Assembly: GCA_017881245.1 (NCBI GenBank)
Contig: JADGRC010000481.1
Coordinates: 1-34,306, forward strand
Length of the DNA stretch: 34,306 bases
Reading direction: 5' to 3'
DNA from: Pseudomonadota bacterium
Lineage (GTDB): Bacteria; Myxococcota_A; Polyangia; Fen-1088
The translations under genes were made by a program, and so were the position numbers. Below are positions 1 through 9,352 of this stretch, in pieces. Below the pieces are notes generated by a model, which had not been told where the DNA came from, searched no databases, and was given only the letters and a program-made list of their open reading frames with translations. Position 1 is the first letter of the stretch. Every line of letters begins with the position of its first letter.

Positions 1-524
1 CCGGGCATGCAATCGTCGGCCGCGGGATTGCACATCTGACCCGCGCCCTTGGTTCCCCCGGCCGCGACACATGCGGCCCCCGTCGCGGTGATGTTGCAGC
101 GCATACCGCAACCACACCCCGTCTGGCAGACTGGATCGCATCCGGCGGGGGCTCCCGCGGCGGTCTGGCACAGTGGCGCGATTGGGTGAGCGCAGGTGCC
201 GCCGGCGCCACCCACGCCACCGTGTCCGCCTTTTCCGCCCGCGCCATCGTCGCACAAGCCGTTCACGCAGGTGAACCCGTCGGGACACTGTTTGCCCGGC
301 AGCGGACCGCAATGCAGCGTACCCGTCTGCACCTTTGGGTCGAAACACCCTGAGGTGCCGGAGACAACGAAACTCGCCAACAACCCGAGTGCCGCCGTCA
401 CCCCGACGAACGCGCCGCGACGGCAAGGCTGAAGCTGGGGAGAGGGCGGCCTGGCGAGCCGGGCCCCGACCTCCACCCCAACGCCAGCCGTGCCGCGCTC
501 ATCCTGACCGATTCCGCTTGCCAT
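1..524 (-). CDS. Cys-rich, Gly-rich secreted/lipoprotein-like protein, C-terminus truncated by the window edge
   Basis: Manual minus-strand translation from ATG at 524: MASGIGQDERG...GAFVGVTAALGLLASFVVSGTSGCFDPKVQTGTLHCGPLPGKQCPDGFTCVNGLCDDGAGGKGGHGG...CDPVCQTGCGCGMRCN...; open to the window start. Absent from the ORF track because it has no stop in the window. Confidence 0.7.
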   Translation of the reverse strand, partial: MASGIGQDERGTAGVGVEVGARLARPPSPQLQPCRRGAFVGVTAALGLLASFVVSGTSGCFDPKVQTGTLHCGPLPGKQCPDGFTCVNGLCDDGAGGKGGHGGVGGAGGTCAHPIAPLCQTAAGAPAGCDPVCQTGCGCGMRCNITATGAACVAAGGTKGAGQMCNPAADDCMP

Positions 525-548
525 GGTCGTTGCCGCTCGGCTCGTGAC

Positions 549-1433
549 TCAGAAGCGCAGCGTCGCGGCGGCACCGGTGATTCCGCCTCCGATCACCGGG
601 GACACGACCGGGGAAGCCGCGCCGCTTTCCGCGGAGCTGCCACCGCCCGACATGACGAAGAGCACCACTCCCGTAATCGCCAGCGCTCCCCCCGCGATCA
701 CCGTGACCTTGGCGACGCTGTCGAGGGTCTTGCCGTTCTTTTCGACGTTGGCAAGGCTGGAGGTGAACACCTCCATGTTCTTCGACGCACTCGTTAGTTT
801 GTCACCCTTGTCGGCGGCCAATTTCCCAGTGATGGCCGCGGTGATCAGGGCCGCCGCGCCGACCGAGGACAACACAATGCCCGCGACGCGCAGACCGCCA
901 CTACCTTCGTCATTCTTCACCAGCGGGGGCGGGGGCGCCGGCGCCACGGGGACCGGCGCAGGAGCCACCGGAACGACCTGGGCGGCCGCCTTCCGGCGTT
1001 CCTCGACGGTCTTCTCGAGGTCCGAAATCTTGCGCTCGACGTCGTCCCGGTTGCGGGCATTCGGGGAGCGCTGCAGATATCGCCGATAGAAGCGCAAGGC
1101 ATCGGGCAGCTGGCCCCCTAGCCGGTAGGACTGGGCCACATTGTAGAGCATCGCCGGATCCCCACCGATCTCGTACGCCTTTTGATACTCATCCACGGCC
1201 TCGTTGTACTTCTGAACATCGTAGGCCCGCGTTGCCTTCTCGTAGTGCTGCTTCATCTCCTGCTTCTGTACGGGAGTAAGCTGCATTGCATTCGCGCGAC
1301 CCGCGCCAAGCCCGATCATCAGCAGGCCCAATGCGATGAGGGCCATTCGCTTCGCTAGTCTTGTAAGTTCCGCGCCGCGGCGCGGGTGTCGCCGCGCTGC
1401 ACATCCAAAGTATCTCGTCTCACGTGAGATCAT
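549..1433 (-). CDS. Exported TPR-repeat protein with C-terminal TM segments
   Basis: ATG at 1433 preceded by GGGGAG; signal-like MALIALGLLMIGLGAGRANA; TPR pattern YEKATRAYDVQKYNEAVDEYQKAYEIGGDPAMLYNVAQSYRLGGQLPDALRFYRRYLQ; two hydrophobic segments. Confidence 0.8.
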   Translation of the reverse strand: MISRETRYFGCAARRHPRRGAELTRLAKRMALIALGLLMIGLGAGRANAMQLTPVQKQEMKQHYEKATRAYDVQKYNEAVDEYQKAYEIGGDPAMLYNVAQSYRLGGQLPDALRFYRRYLQRSPNARNRDDVERKISDLEKTVEERRKAAAQVVPVAPAPVPVAPAPPPPLVKNDEGSGGLRVAGIVLSSVGAAALITAAITGKLAADKGDKLTSASKNMEVFTSSLANVEKNGKTLDSVAKVTVIAGGALAITGVVLFVMSGGGSSAESGAASPVVSPVIGGGITGAAATLRF

Positions 1434-1654
1434 GTGCTCCCCTAATTTTTCCGCGCTGAATCCGGTCGCCAAAAAACTAATAAATCCACTGTTGGACACA
1501 ACGGGGACATACAGTAACGTACCTCGTCCCCTGTGGAAAGGTCGCACCCATCGCCAGGGTCCTGTGCCGCTCCCGGGCACGGACGCCCCGTTTGCTTGCC
1601 AGCGTTGTCGCGGACGGCAACTGCCCAGGTCCTGGCCAATCTAGGAGGTTTTCA

Positions 1655-2695
1655 ATGCATTCTCGCCAACCAGCCGAAATGAGATTGTCCCGGAATCCCG
1701 CGACCCACGGGCGGTTCTTCTCATTGGCCGCTCTGGGGATGCCCGTGCTCGCCCTCCTCGCGGGCTGCCCCAGCGCCGATAAGTCCGGCGCGGGCTCCGC
1801 CAGGAGCTGTCCGCCAGACTGCGACCAGCCCAAAATCCCGCCCGGTGTCCCCGCCTTCCAGGTCGTCAAGGATTCCGCGACCGGTCCCGCCGACGGCCAG
1901 GACGTCACCATCCGCGTGGTGCTGAAACAGAAGACCAAGCGCGATCAAATTTATCCGGCGCTGCACTTCCTTTATCGCTATGCCATGACGCGCAATCCGA
2001 CCGAGCCCCGCAACTTCGTGGGCGAATTTTACGCGTCGGACACCGACGCGGCGGCAGGCAACGGTCAAGTCGCCAAGGTTTTCCGCCAGCAGGCGGACAA
2101 GGGTCCGAAATGCGAGAACGCCATCAAGCTGGAACTGCCCGAACAAGTCGAGCGGGCGTTCGCGCACAGCCTGAATCGAGGCGATGTCGAAGACTTGGAA
2201 GACACGTGCCACTTGAACGAGAAGAAGAAGGTCGCGCGTTTCGATGACAAGTTCACGCACAAGCCGACCTACACGGTGGACCTGGGTGGCAAGTCGGTCG
2301 AGGTGCGATACCCCTATATTGAAACCGGCAAAGACGAATATGTGAAGACGTTGTCGTTCAACGCGGCCATGACCTACTGGGCGGAATTCATGAGCACGAT
2401 GTTCGAGAAGGCGCCCGAACTGCAACAGATCAACTACCTTGGCATGTTGGACGAGCAGCCCGTTCTCAAGATCGCCGTGACGCGGCAAGAGTACGATTCC
2501 AAATTGACGACGGTGCAGGAGACCATAGCCAGTTTCGCGGCGATCACCTTCGCCAAGATTGGCCTGCACAAGCTGACCGACAAGGCCGCGCAAAAGGAAC
2601 AGGAAGCGCACAAGACCAAGACCTACACGAACGCCCTGTCCTTCCTGCCCAAGGACCACGTGTTCATATCGCCGAGGCTGAAGAAGTCTTCGTAA
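1655..2695 (+). CDS. Lipoprotein of unknown function
   Basis: ATG at 1655 preceded by AGGAGG; signal peptide with lipobox LALLAGC; long ORF. Confidence 0.75.
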   Translation: MHSRQPAEMRLSRNPATHGRFFSLAALGMPVLALLAGCPSADKSGAGSARSCPPDCDQPKIPPGVPAFQVVKDSATGPADGQDVTIRVVLKQKTKRDQIYPALHFLYRYAMTRNPTEPRNFVGEFYASDTDAAAGNGQVAKVFRQQADKGPKCENAIKLELPEQVERAFAHSLNRGDVEDLEDTCHLNEKKKVARFDDKFTHKPTYTVDLGGKSVEVRYPYIETGKDEYVKTLSFNAAMTYWAEFMSTMFEKAPELQQINYLGMLDEQPVLKIAVTRQEYDSKLTTVQETIASFAAITFAKIGLHKLTDKAAQKEQEAHKTKTYTNALSFLPKDHVFISPRLKKSS

Positions 2696-2979
2696 GTCGT
2701 GGGTGCACGTCGTTCGACGATCGCCAGCACCGGGTCGACGGGGATCTGGAACCCAACATCGTCGATCCGTTCGACGATGACCAGCTAGGACTCGGAGGGC
2801 GCGGCGTCTGATCTGCGGAATGCAACGCTCGCGATAAAGAAATCGGCGATTTGCACCGCTTGGCCCATGGAAGGCCCCCGGAACCGCGTGGAAGCATGTA
2901 CTTCCGAATGCCGGACCGCATTTGCTAGGCATGAGGGTTGCTTCCTCGAGAGACCGTCATGCAATGAACGGAGGTTTCG

Positions 2980-3408
2980 ATGCCCCCCTGTGACGGCTAC
3001 GAAAGACGAAGGAATTTCTCGAATCTGTTGCGTGCGAGGTATGACGGCAGAAAGTTGGCGTCCCTTCGAAGGGCGGCGGGTGCATTTCTCGTAGGCGTGG
3101 GCTCCTTGGTCGTGGTCCTCAGTCAATGTGTAGAAGGCAGGATCGGGCGCGCGATGACCATTCTCACGGCGGTTTGGCTGTGCGCCCTGTTGACCATGAT
3201 CGGCGTTCTGCAACGGGAATGGCGGAATCGCGTCCGCATGGAAGCGCTTCACCTCGCGTGTCTGGGTGATGACGACGACGATGAGAATCGGGCCAGCCGA
3301 TCATCATTGTTAGAAGAGGCAGAATTGCGAGAGCCAGAGGCGACTCGCGCAGTCAGTGAGGACTCCTGGAGATTCAACCCCAGGGCTCGGTCTGAGATGC
3401 CCGTTTAA
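2980..3408 (+). CDS. Small membrane protein with two TM segments and an acidic C-terminus
   Basis: GGAGG upstream of ATG; hydrophobic segments AGAFLVGVGSLVVVLSQ and AMTILTAVWLCALLTMIGVL; acidic DDDDDE stretch. Confidence 0.55.
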   Translation: MPPCDGYERRRNFSNLLRARYDGRKLASLRRAAGAFLVGVGSLVVVLSQCVEGRIGRAMTILTAVWLCALLTMIGVLQREWRNRVRMEALHLACLGDDDDDENRASRSSLLEEAELREPEATRAVSEDSWRFNPRARSEMPV

Positions 3409-3409
3409 T

Positions 3410-3820
3410 TCACTGTGGCCGCGGTTTGGCCGCGCCATCCAATTGCGCGCGATGGTTGTCGTTCGAGGGTTTGGCCGCGCCGCTTGCCCCTCCAGACTGG
3501 ATGATCAAGCTTCCCACCAGAATGACGGCCAATCCCAGCCAGGTGGATCGGGACACGGTTTCGTTGAAAATCAAGCGACCGCCAAGAACGCTGACGATGG
3601 CGAAGAAGGCCACGTAGCCTCCGAGCAGCTTCGAGAAGTCCAAGGGAAGAAGGTTCACGACGATCCCGTAAGAACCGAGGACCGCGAAGCCGGCCAGGAC
3701 GAGCATCAACCCCTTGCCGCGCAGACCCGCGCGAATCAACGCGTCGCCGGCCACCTCGAACACCGCCGCTAGGATCATGACGCCGGTACGAATCAGAATA
3801 ATCGCCGCAATGGATCTCAT
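3410..3820 (-). CDS. Small DMT/EamA-like membrane protein
   Basis: ATG at 3820; four hydrophobic helices (IAAIILIRTGVMILAAVFEVAGDALI, GLMLVLAGFAVLGSYGIVV, LLGGYVAFFAIVSVLGGRLIFNE, WLGLAVILVGSLIIQSGG) in a half-size DMT layout. Confidence 0.6.
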   Translation of the reverse strand: MRSIAAIILIRTGVMILAAVFEVAGDALIRAGLRGKGLMLVLAGFAVLGSYGIVVNLLPLDFSKLLGGYVAFFAIVSVLGGRLIFNETVSRSTWLGLAVILVGSLIIQSGGASGAAKPSNDNHRAQLDGAAKPRPQ

Positions 3821-3896
3821 GTCATGTGCTTCGCACGATCCGACGACGGACACAACCTTCAGCGGACATTGAAGCCAGGTGTGCGTGGCTACGATG

Positions 3897-5249
3897 TCAC
3901 CCCGGCGGATACGCTTCCGAAGCCATTTCTTGGGTGTCGAGGCCCGCCCACTCGACCTCGGCCGGGACGCGATTGCCGACCGCGCGATCGAGGAGCCGAA
4001 AAAAGCCGTACGACGCACCAAATACGAATAGGACGTTGGTTGTCACGCCGATCAGTTGCGCGACCAGTTGACCCCCATCGCCGAAGAAGAGGCCGCGCAC
4101 GGGCCCCGCGACTCCGTTCCAACCGTCCCCGTATGTCCCGTCAGCCAGCAAGCCCAACGACAGGGCGCCCCACATTCCGCACGCTCCGTGAACGGCCACC
4201 GCACCCACGGGATCGTCGATTCTAAACCGCGTCTCCAGCATCATCACGACGAGGACCACCAGCAGTCCCGCGATGACCCCGATCAAGAGCGCGGCCTGCG
4301 GACTCACAAACGCGCACGGGGCCGTGATAGCCACCAGGCCGCCGAGCAGTCCGTTACACACCATCCCGAGGTCGGGTCGCTTCGACCAGCGCCACCCCAG
4401 CGCAAGGGCAGCTATGGCCCCAGCGCTGGACGACAACATGGTGTTGACCGCGATCGCCGCAATGCGAGGGTCTGAAGCCGAGAGAGTCGATCCGGTGTTG
4501 AAGCCGAACCACCCGAACGCGAGCACGAGCGTCCCGATCACCGTCATCGGCAGGTTATGGCCGGGAATGGCGCTGATGGTCCCGTCGCGTCGAAATTTTC
4601 CCAGGCGCGGTCCGAGCACGATGGTGCCGGCCAGGGCGGTGACACCCCCGGTCATGTGAACCACCGACGAGCCTGCGAAATCCACGTGGCCGTGGCCGAA
4701 TCCGAAACTCACACCCAGGCCCGCAAGCCAACCGCCACCCCAAACCCAGTTGCCGTAAATGGGGTACGTGACCGCGGCGATGAAGACGCCGTAGCAGAGA
4801 AACGCGGCGAATTTCCAGCGCTCGGCCATTGCGCCGGTCGGAATGGTCGCCGCCGTGTCCATGAAAACCGCGGCATACAAGAACATCGCCAAATTGGACG
4901 GATCGCGAGCCACCGTCAGCAACGCGAACTTCGAGCCGCCGAGGAGGCCGAAGAAGTGCCCGCCGACATGAAACCCGATCTCGTGAGCAGTGCCGGACGC
5001 AAGCGAGGGGCCAAGCGCGTCCCATTCGGGAACGCCCCCCAGCATCAAGCCGAAACCAAGAGCCCAGAACGAGAGCACACCGAGCGGGTAGATGACCATG
5101 TTCATGGCCATGGTGTTCACCGCGTTCTTGGCGCGGGTGAACCCCGTCTCCACCATCGCGAAGCCCACTTGCATGAACATCACCAGGAAGGCCCCGAGCA
5201 GGACCCACGCGAGATTGATCGAGTGCGCAAACTCGGTCGGCGTCGTCAT
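3897..5249 (-). CDS. amt: Ammonium transporter (Amt/MEP/Rh family)
   Basis: MTTPTEFAHSINLAWVLLGAFLVMFMQVGFAMVETGFTRAKNAVNTMAMNMVIYPLG, conserved GWFGFNTGS, DDPVGAVAVHGACGMWGALSLGL; C-terminal EVEWAGLDTQEMASEAYP typical of the family. Confidence 0.95.
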   Translation of the reverse strand: MTTPTEFAHSINLAWVLLGAFLVMFMQVGFAMVETGFTRAKNAVNTMAMNMVIYPLGVLSFWALGFGLMLGGVPEWDALGPSLASGTAHEIGFHVGGHFFGLLGGSKFALLTVARDPSNLAMFLYAAVFMDTAATIPTGAMAERWKFAAFLCYGVFIAAVTYPIYGNWVWGGGWLAGLGVSFGFGHGHVDFAGSSVVHMTGGVTALAGTIVLGPRLGKFRRDGTISAIPGHNLPMTVIGTLVLAFGWFGFNTGSTLSASDPRIAAIAVNTMLSSSAGAIAALALGWRWSKRPDLGMVCNGLLGGLVAITAPCAFVSPQAALLIGVIAGLLVVLVVMMLETRFRIDDPVGAVAVHGACGMWGALSLGLLADGTYGDGWNGVAGPVRGLFFGDGGQLVAQLIGVTTNVLFVFGASYGFFRLLDRAVGNRVPAEVEWAGLDTQEMASEAYPPG

Positions 5250-6277
5250 CGGATCTGGCTTCGCGCGGAATTCTGTCGATGAGACTGACCCGGGGCGGAA
5301 TCGGGGCTGGCGGCGTAGCGATGACTCAACCACACCAGGAGACCGAGCGTCGCGAGCACCGCGCCGATGATCACTCCCGTTCGCAACTGGTGTGACACTC
5401 GTGCGCCCCAGTTGGTCTGTGCCGCCGCCGCCCGTTCGGGATCAAGAGCGCGCGCCGGCTCCCGCAGGTCCGCGAGAAACTCGCTCATCGTTTGGTAACG
5501 ATCTCTTGGCGCCCTCTGAATGGCCTTCACGATGACGGCCTCCAGGGCTGGGTCTATCGCCGGCACAAAGTAGCTCGGCGGGCGCGGCTCCTCGTTGGTC
5601 TTCGCCCGAATCAACGAGTGGGGATTGGGCGCAGAATAGGGCAGGTGCCTGGTGAGCATTTCGAAGAGGATGGTTCCCAGCGAGTAGACGTCCGTGCGCG
5701 CGTCGCCGCGCCGGCCGCCGATCTGCTCGGGCGCCATGTAATCAGGGGTGCCCATTGCCGTCGATAGCTTGAACCAGGTCAGGCGCCGTGCGGACTCGTC
5801 GAGCGCGATACCAAAGTCTAGAATCTTCGCCCGGCCGTCACCACCGACCAGAACATTTTCGGGTTTGATGTCACGGTGGATAACCCCCTGCCCATGCAGG
5901 TACACCAACGCCTCGGCAAGCTGCTGGACAATGTCGACCGCCCGGATAGTGGGGGTCGGCTTCTCCTCGTTCATGACGGCGCGGAGTGACCTCCCGTCGA
6001 CGAACTCCAGCGCCAGATACATGCGACTCTTCTCGCGCGGCTGCAGCACCTTGATAATGCCGGGGTGTTCCACCCGCTGGCCGATTTTCTCTTCGCGCTT
6101 GAAGCGCTCGAAGAAGACGACGTCGCTCTCCAGGTGCGGATGCGGAATCTTGAGAGCGACGGTCGCTCCGGTGTCGAGATCCTTCGCCTTGAAAATCGAC
6201 GCCATGCCGCTCTTGGCAAGCAATTCCTCGAGCTCGTATTGATCGAGCCTGTCGCCGACCAGAAGCTCGCGCATCAA
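5246..6277 (-). CDS. Ser/Thr protein kinase (PknB-like) with a C-terminal TM helix
   Basis: VALKI lysine, HRDIKPENV catalytic loop, ILDFGIAL, MGTPDYMAPEQ, DVYSLGTILFEMLT; C-terminal TM GVIIGAVLATLGLLVWLSHRY. Its TGA overlaps the amt ATG (ATGA at 5249-5246). Confidence 0.93.
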   Translation of the reverse strand: MMRELLVGDRLDQYELEELLAKSGMASIFKAKDLDTGATVALKIPHPHLESDVVFFERFKREEKIGQRVEHPGIIKVLQPREKSRMYLALEFVDGRSLRAVMNEEKPTPTIRAVDIVQQLAEALVYLHGQGVIHRDIKPENVLVGGDGRAKILDFGIALDESARRLTWFKLSTAMGTPDYMAPEQIGGRRGDARTDVYSLGTILFEMLTRHLPYSAPNPHSLIRAKTNEEPRPPSYFVPAIDPALEAVIVKAIQRAPRDRYQTMSEFLADLREPARALDPERAAAAQTNWGARVSHQLRTGVIIGAVLATLGLLVWLSHRYAASPDSAPGQSHRQNSARSQIR

Positions 6278-6385
6278 AACACGGGCACGTGGACAAACAT
6301 TTAGAAAAGGGGGCGCCGTCCCTCAATCGGGCTTTCTTGGTGGCGGCATCGTCTATTAACACAGATCACATTGGGCCGGGAACAT

Positions 6386-7228
6386 TCACCGCGCCGCGCG
6401 GGAGCCAACCAATTTCCGCAATCGCCCGAAGACACTTTTCGTCGAGATTCCCGTGTCTTCGTCCGCGAGGGATGTGGGCCCCGTCATTTGGATCACCGCC
6501 GCGGTCACGTTGTCCAGGGTGCCAACCTGATTGGCGGCGTCGACCAACTCCCGACAGGACGATGACGCGTCGCGATCGGATACGATGCGGGCAATGTCGG
6601 ATTCATCGAGTGCGTTATAGAGCCCATCGGTGCACAGGACGAGGGCGTCGCCTTGCTGAACACGTCTCGTGAAGCGATCCAATCCGACGATCAGCTCGCG
6701 TCCCAGGCAGCGCGTAAGAGTCGAGCGGTCTGGATGGTGACGCGCCCGCGCTTCGCTCAACAGGCCCATTCGGATCTTGTCGCCCGTGACCGTGTGATCC
6801 TTCGTGAGCTGGGTGATTGCTCGGTTACGCACCAGGTACAGACGCGAGTCCCCGACGTGAGCGGCCGCCAGTTGCCCCCGCTCGATGGCGACGGCCGTCA
6901 ACGTCGTCCCCATCCCTCGAAGCTCCGTCACCACGACGGAGAAATCGTAAACGTCAATGTTAGCTTGTTGCACCGCCCGCCACAGCCGCTTTCCAGGGCT
7001 CAGCTGGGCTGACTGTTCCTGGTAAGAGCGAAAAGTGGACTCGACAGCCATCCGGCTGGCCGTCGCGCCCCCTGCCTGACCAGACACGCCGTCGGCCAGG
7101 ACCACCAAGGCCCCGGATTCGCCCATCAACTGGTGGCGGGCAAAGTCCTGATTGTCCGGCCGCTCGGTACCGGTGTCCGATACGACGGCCACCTCCAACG
7201 CGAAATCTGCTTTGGAGGTGGTCGCCAC
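6386..7228 (-). CDS. PP2C-family protein serine/threonine phosphatase
   Basis: VSDTGTERPDNQDF, VVLADGVSGQAGG, AAHVGDSRLYLVRN, LVLCTDGLYNALDESDI, LDNVTAAVIQ. GTG start at 7228 preferred over 7378 because the longer form overlaps the APC permease by ~120 nt. Confidence 0.9.
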   Translation of the reverse strand: MATTSKADFALEVAVVSDTGTERPDNQDFARHQLMGESGALVVLADGVSGQAGGATASRMAVESTFRSYQEQSAQLSPGKRLWRAVQQANIDVYDFSVVVTELRGMGTTLTAVAIERGQLAAAHVGDSRLYLVRNRAITQLTKDHTVTGDKIRMGLLSEARARHHPDRSTLTRCLGRELIVGLDRFTRRVQQGDALVLCTDGLYNALDESDIARIVSDRDASSSCRELVDAANQVGTLDNVTAAVIQMTGPTSLADEDTGISTKSVFGRLRKLVGSRAAR

Positions 7229-7256
7229 GTTGTCAGGTCGAGGTGGCGGCGCGCTT

Positions 7257-9149
7257 TCAGACTCCGCCGAAGGCTTGCGCCGCCGCCTTCTTTTCCGCGA
7301 AGACCGCCTTCCCCTTTGCCTTGCTCGACCGCGCGAAGAAGACCGCGCCGTAAATGCCCCACGTGCCGCAGACCGCAAGCGCGATATAGGGTTCCTTCCA
7401 ACTCATTCCCGAAACCGTAAAGGGCCCCACAAGATAGAAGAGCATGCACAGCAGATTCGCTACCAACCCGAAGATCGGCACGAACATGTGCTTGAACCCG
7501 CTGAAGGTGTGGTGTTCGCGAAAAGCAACGATCGCGATCACGCATGTGAGCATGTAAAGCAGGAACGTTCCGAAGTTGCTGATGAGCGTGACGATGACCA
7601 GCGTGTTTGGCAGCTTCGCCAAAGTAGCGGGATCAAAGAAACCGAAGCTGTACCAGATGTTGTGGTACTTCGCGTCGAGCGGCGCCGGAGTGGTTCCACC
7701 CAGGTACACCGTCACAGTGACGATGCCGATGATCGCTGAGAGGATGGCCAGCGTCCAAATCGCCCGATGGGGTGTCAGGTTCTTACCGTGGAGCATGCCG
7801 AAGTGCTCGGGCACCTCCTCGTCCCTGCCCATCGCGTAGGTCACCCGCGCCCCTGTGTTCAGGCAGGCCAGGGTGGTCCCAATGAGCGCGAGGAACACCG
7901 TGAACGCCTCGACCAGCATGAAGGCCCGTCCCGCCGAGTAGCTCCCGAACAACCAGGTTCCGACGATGACCATCATGTCACCGATCGGCGCACCCGACGC
8001 CGCGGCGTTGGGCATGTTGTAGCCCGAATTGAGGAAATAATTCGCCGCGAAATACTCGAACAGGTAGCACACCAGCCCCTGAATACCGAGGGACAGGAGC
8101 ACGGCCCGCGGGATATCGCGCTTGGCGTTCTTGGCTTCCTCGCCCATTGAGGTGACCGACTCGAAGCCGACCAGAATCAGGATCGCGATGCACGCCTGAA
8201 TGAAAATAAACGAGAATCCGTGTGGCCCTGTCACGGAGCTGGCTGTGGCGTGGAACTTGAAATGCGGTGTGAGATCCTTGGGGTGATCGGCGTCGGACGG
8301 CTCCAAGGTCGTGGCTTGGTCCGGAGCGTACGACAGAAGGAATGGCACCGGGTTGCCGTCCTTCATCTCGGGGACTGGGTTCCCCGCCGCGTCCATCTTG
8401 TTCTGCAGCACCGGCTGTCCACCGCTGTCGAGCTTGGGCTTTCCGTTTTCCATCACCGGTTCCTGCGCGACGACAAAATCGACCGGCGTGCCGTTTATTA
8501 ACTGTAGTCCGCGCGCCCCCTCCGGATGATTCGCCCGATAGGCGATGGCCATGATGGCGAACACCACCAGCGCTGAAATCTGGACGATGTTGATCACCAT
8601 GTTCACCACGGTGGTGCCCGTGACGCCGCGATACGCGATAAAGGCGACACCCAACGCGAACGCGAAGCAGAACAGATACATGAAAAGGGGACTGTTGAAT
8701 CCACCGCTGAACGTGTCCGGAAAGAATTGATTCAGAAGGTAGCCACTGATGAGAGCGGTCACGCCCACCATGCAACCGGGGTACACCCAGTAGTAAAGGT
8801 GGCTGGCCCACCCGGTGATGAACTTCGCCAACCGCGCAAACTTGTAAGCGTGCGTCTTGCTGAGGAAGGCCTGTTCGGCGAAGAAGTACGACGAGCCCGC
8901 GCCCGGGTACAACTTCGACAGCTCCGAGTAGCTGATCGCCGTCGCGAAGCAAAGCGCCAAGGCAGCAACGATCCCGAACCACATCGCCGAGCCGGCCATC
9001 GGAGCTCCGTAGAGCGACTGAATCTGGTACGTAAGCCAGAGGAACGCGCCTGGCGCGATCAGGGCCATCGCGTTGATTGTCAGACCCGTCAGACCCAACG
9101 TCGCGCGGCTCGGCGTGGGGCTGCTCGAAGCAGCGTTAACATCAGCCAT
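7257..9149 (-). CDS. APC superfamily amino acid permease with a long hydrophilic insertion
   Basis: ATG at 9149 with GGAG upstream; LGLTGLTINAMALIAPGAFLWLTYQ, YPGAGSSYFFAEQAF, FESVTSMGEEAKNAKRDIPRAVLLSL; multiple TM helices. Confidence 0.9.
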   Translation of the reverse strand: MADVNAASSSPTPSRATLGLTGLTINAMALIAPGAFLWLTYQIQSLYGAPMAGSAMWFGIVAALALCFATAISYSELSKLYPGAGSSYFFAEQAFLSKTHAYKFARLAKFITGWASHLYYWVYPGCMVGVTALISGYLLNQFFPDTFSGGFNSPLFMYLFCFAFALGVAFIAYRGVTGTTVVNMVINIVQISALVVFAIMAIAYRANHPEGARGLQLINGTPVDFVVAQEPVMENGKPKLDSGGQPVLQNKMDAAGNPVPEMKDGNPVPFLLSYAPDQATTLEPSDADHPKDLTPHFKFHATASSVTGPHGFSFIFIQACIAILILVGFESVTSMGEEAKNAKRDIPRAVLLSLGIQGLVCYLFEYFAANYFLNSGYNMPNAAASGAPIGDMMVIVGTWLFGSYSAGRAFMLVEAFTVFLALIGTTLACLNTGARVTYAMGRDEEVPEHFGMLHGKNLTPHRAIWTLAILSAIIGIVTVTVYLGGTTPAPLDAKYHNIWYSFGFFDPATLAKLPNTLVIVTLISNFGTFLLYMLTCVIAIVAFREHHTFSGFKHMFVPIFGLVANLLCMLFYLVGPFTVSGMSWKEPYIALAVCGTWGIYGAVFFARSSKAKGKAVFAEKKAAAQAFGGV

Positions 9150-9320
9150 CTGGTCGCTCCTTGCGTGAAGTGGTTTCGTTTCCAAACACGGGGCGTTGTC
9201 TCTGCCCGGTGACCAAACTTTACGGAGCGCTGATGAACCGGCGGTTTCCGACACACAAATTCGACGTAACTTCCGAGCGCATCAACGCAAAGAATAGCCC
9301 TTCCCAGAGGTCTGGATTAT

Positions 9321-9348
9321 CAACGCTGAGTCCTAGTTATCAGCGTTG
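9321..9348. promoter_or_regulatory. 9-bp inverted repeat CAACGCTGA-N10-TCAGCGTTG in the divergent intergenic region
   Basis: Arms 9321-9329 and 9340-9348 are perfect reverse complements with a 10-nt spacer; lies between the divergent APC permease and alpha-CTD-like genes. Confidence 0.6.
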
Positions 9349-9352
9349 TTCT

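Noticed and set aside
1721-2932. 403-aa minus-strand ORF opposite the lipoprotein gene
   Set aside because: The plus-strand gene has an RBS and lipobox; the antisense translation is Arg-rich and featureless.
4557-5282. 241-aa plus-strand ORF opposite amt
   Set aside because: Antisense of the conserved Amt coding region; His/Arg/Glu-rich shadow translation.
7978-8982. 334-aa minus-strand ORF inside the APC permease
   Set aside because: Same-strand out-of-frame shadow; the permease frame has clear TM helices and family motifs.
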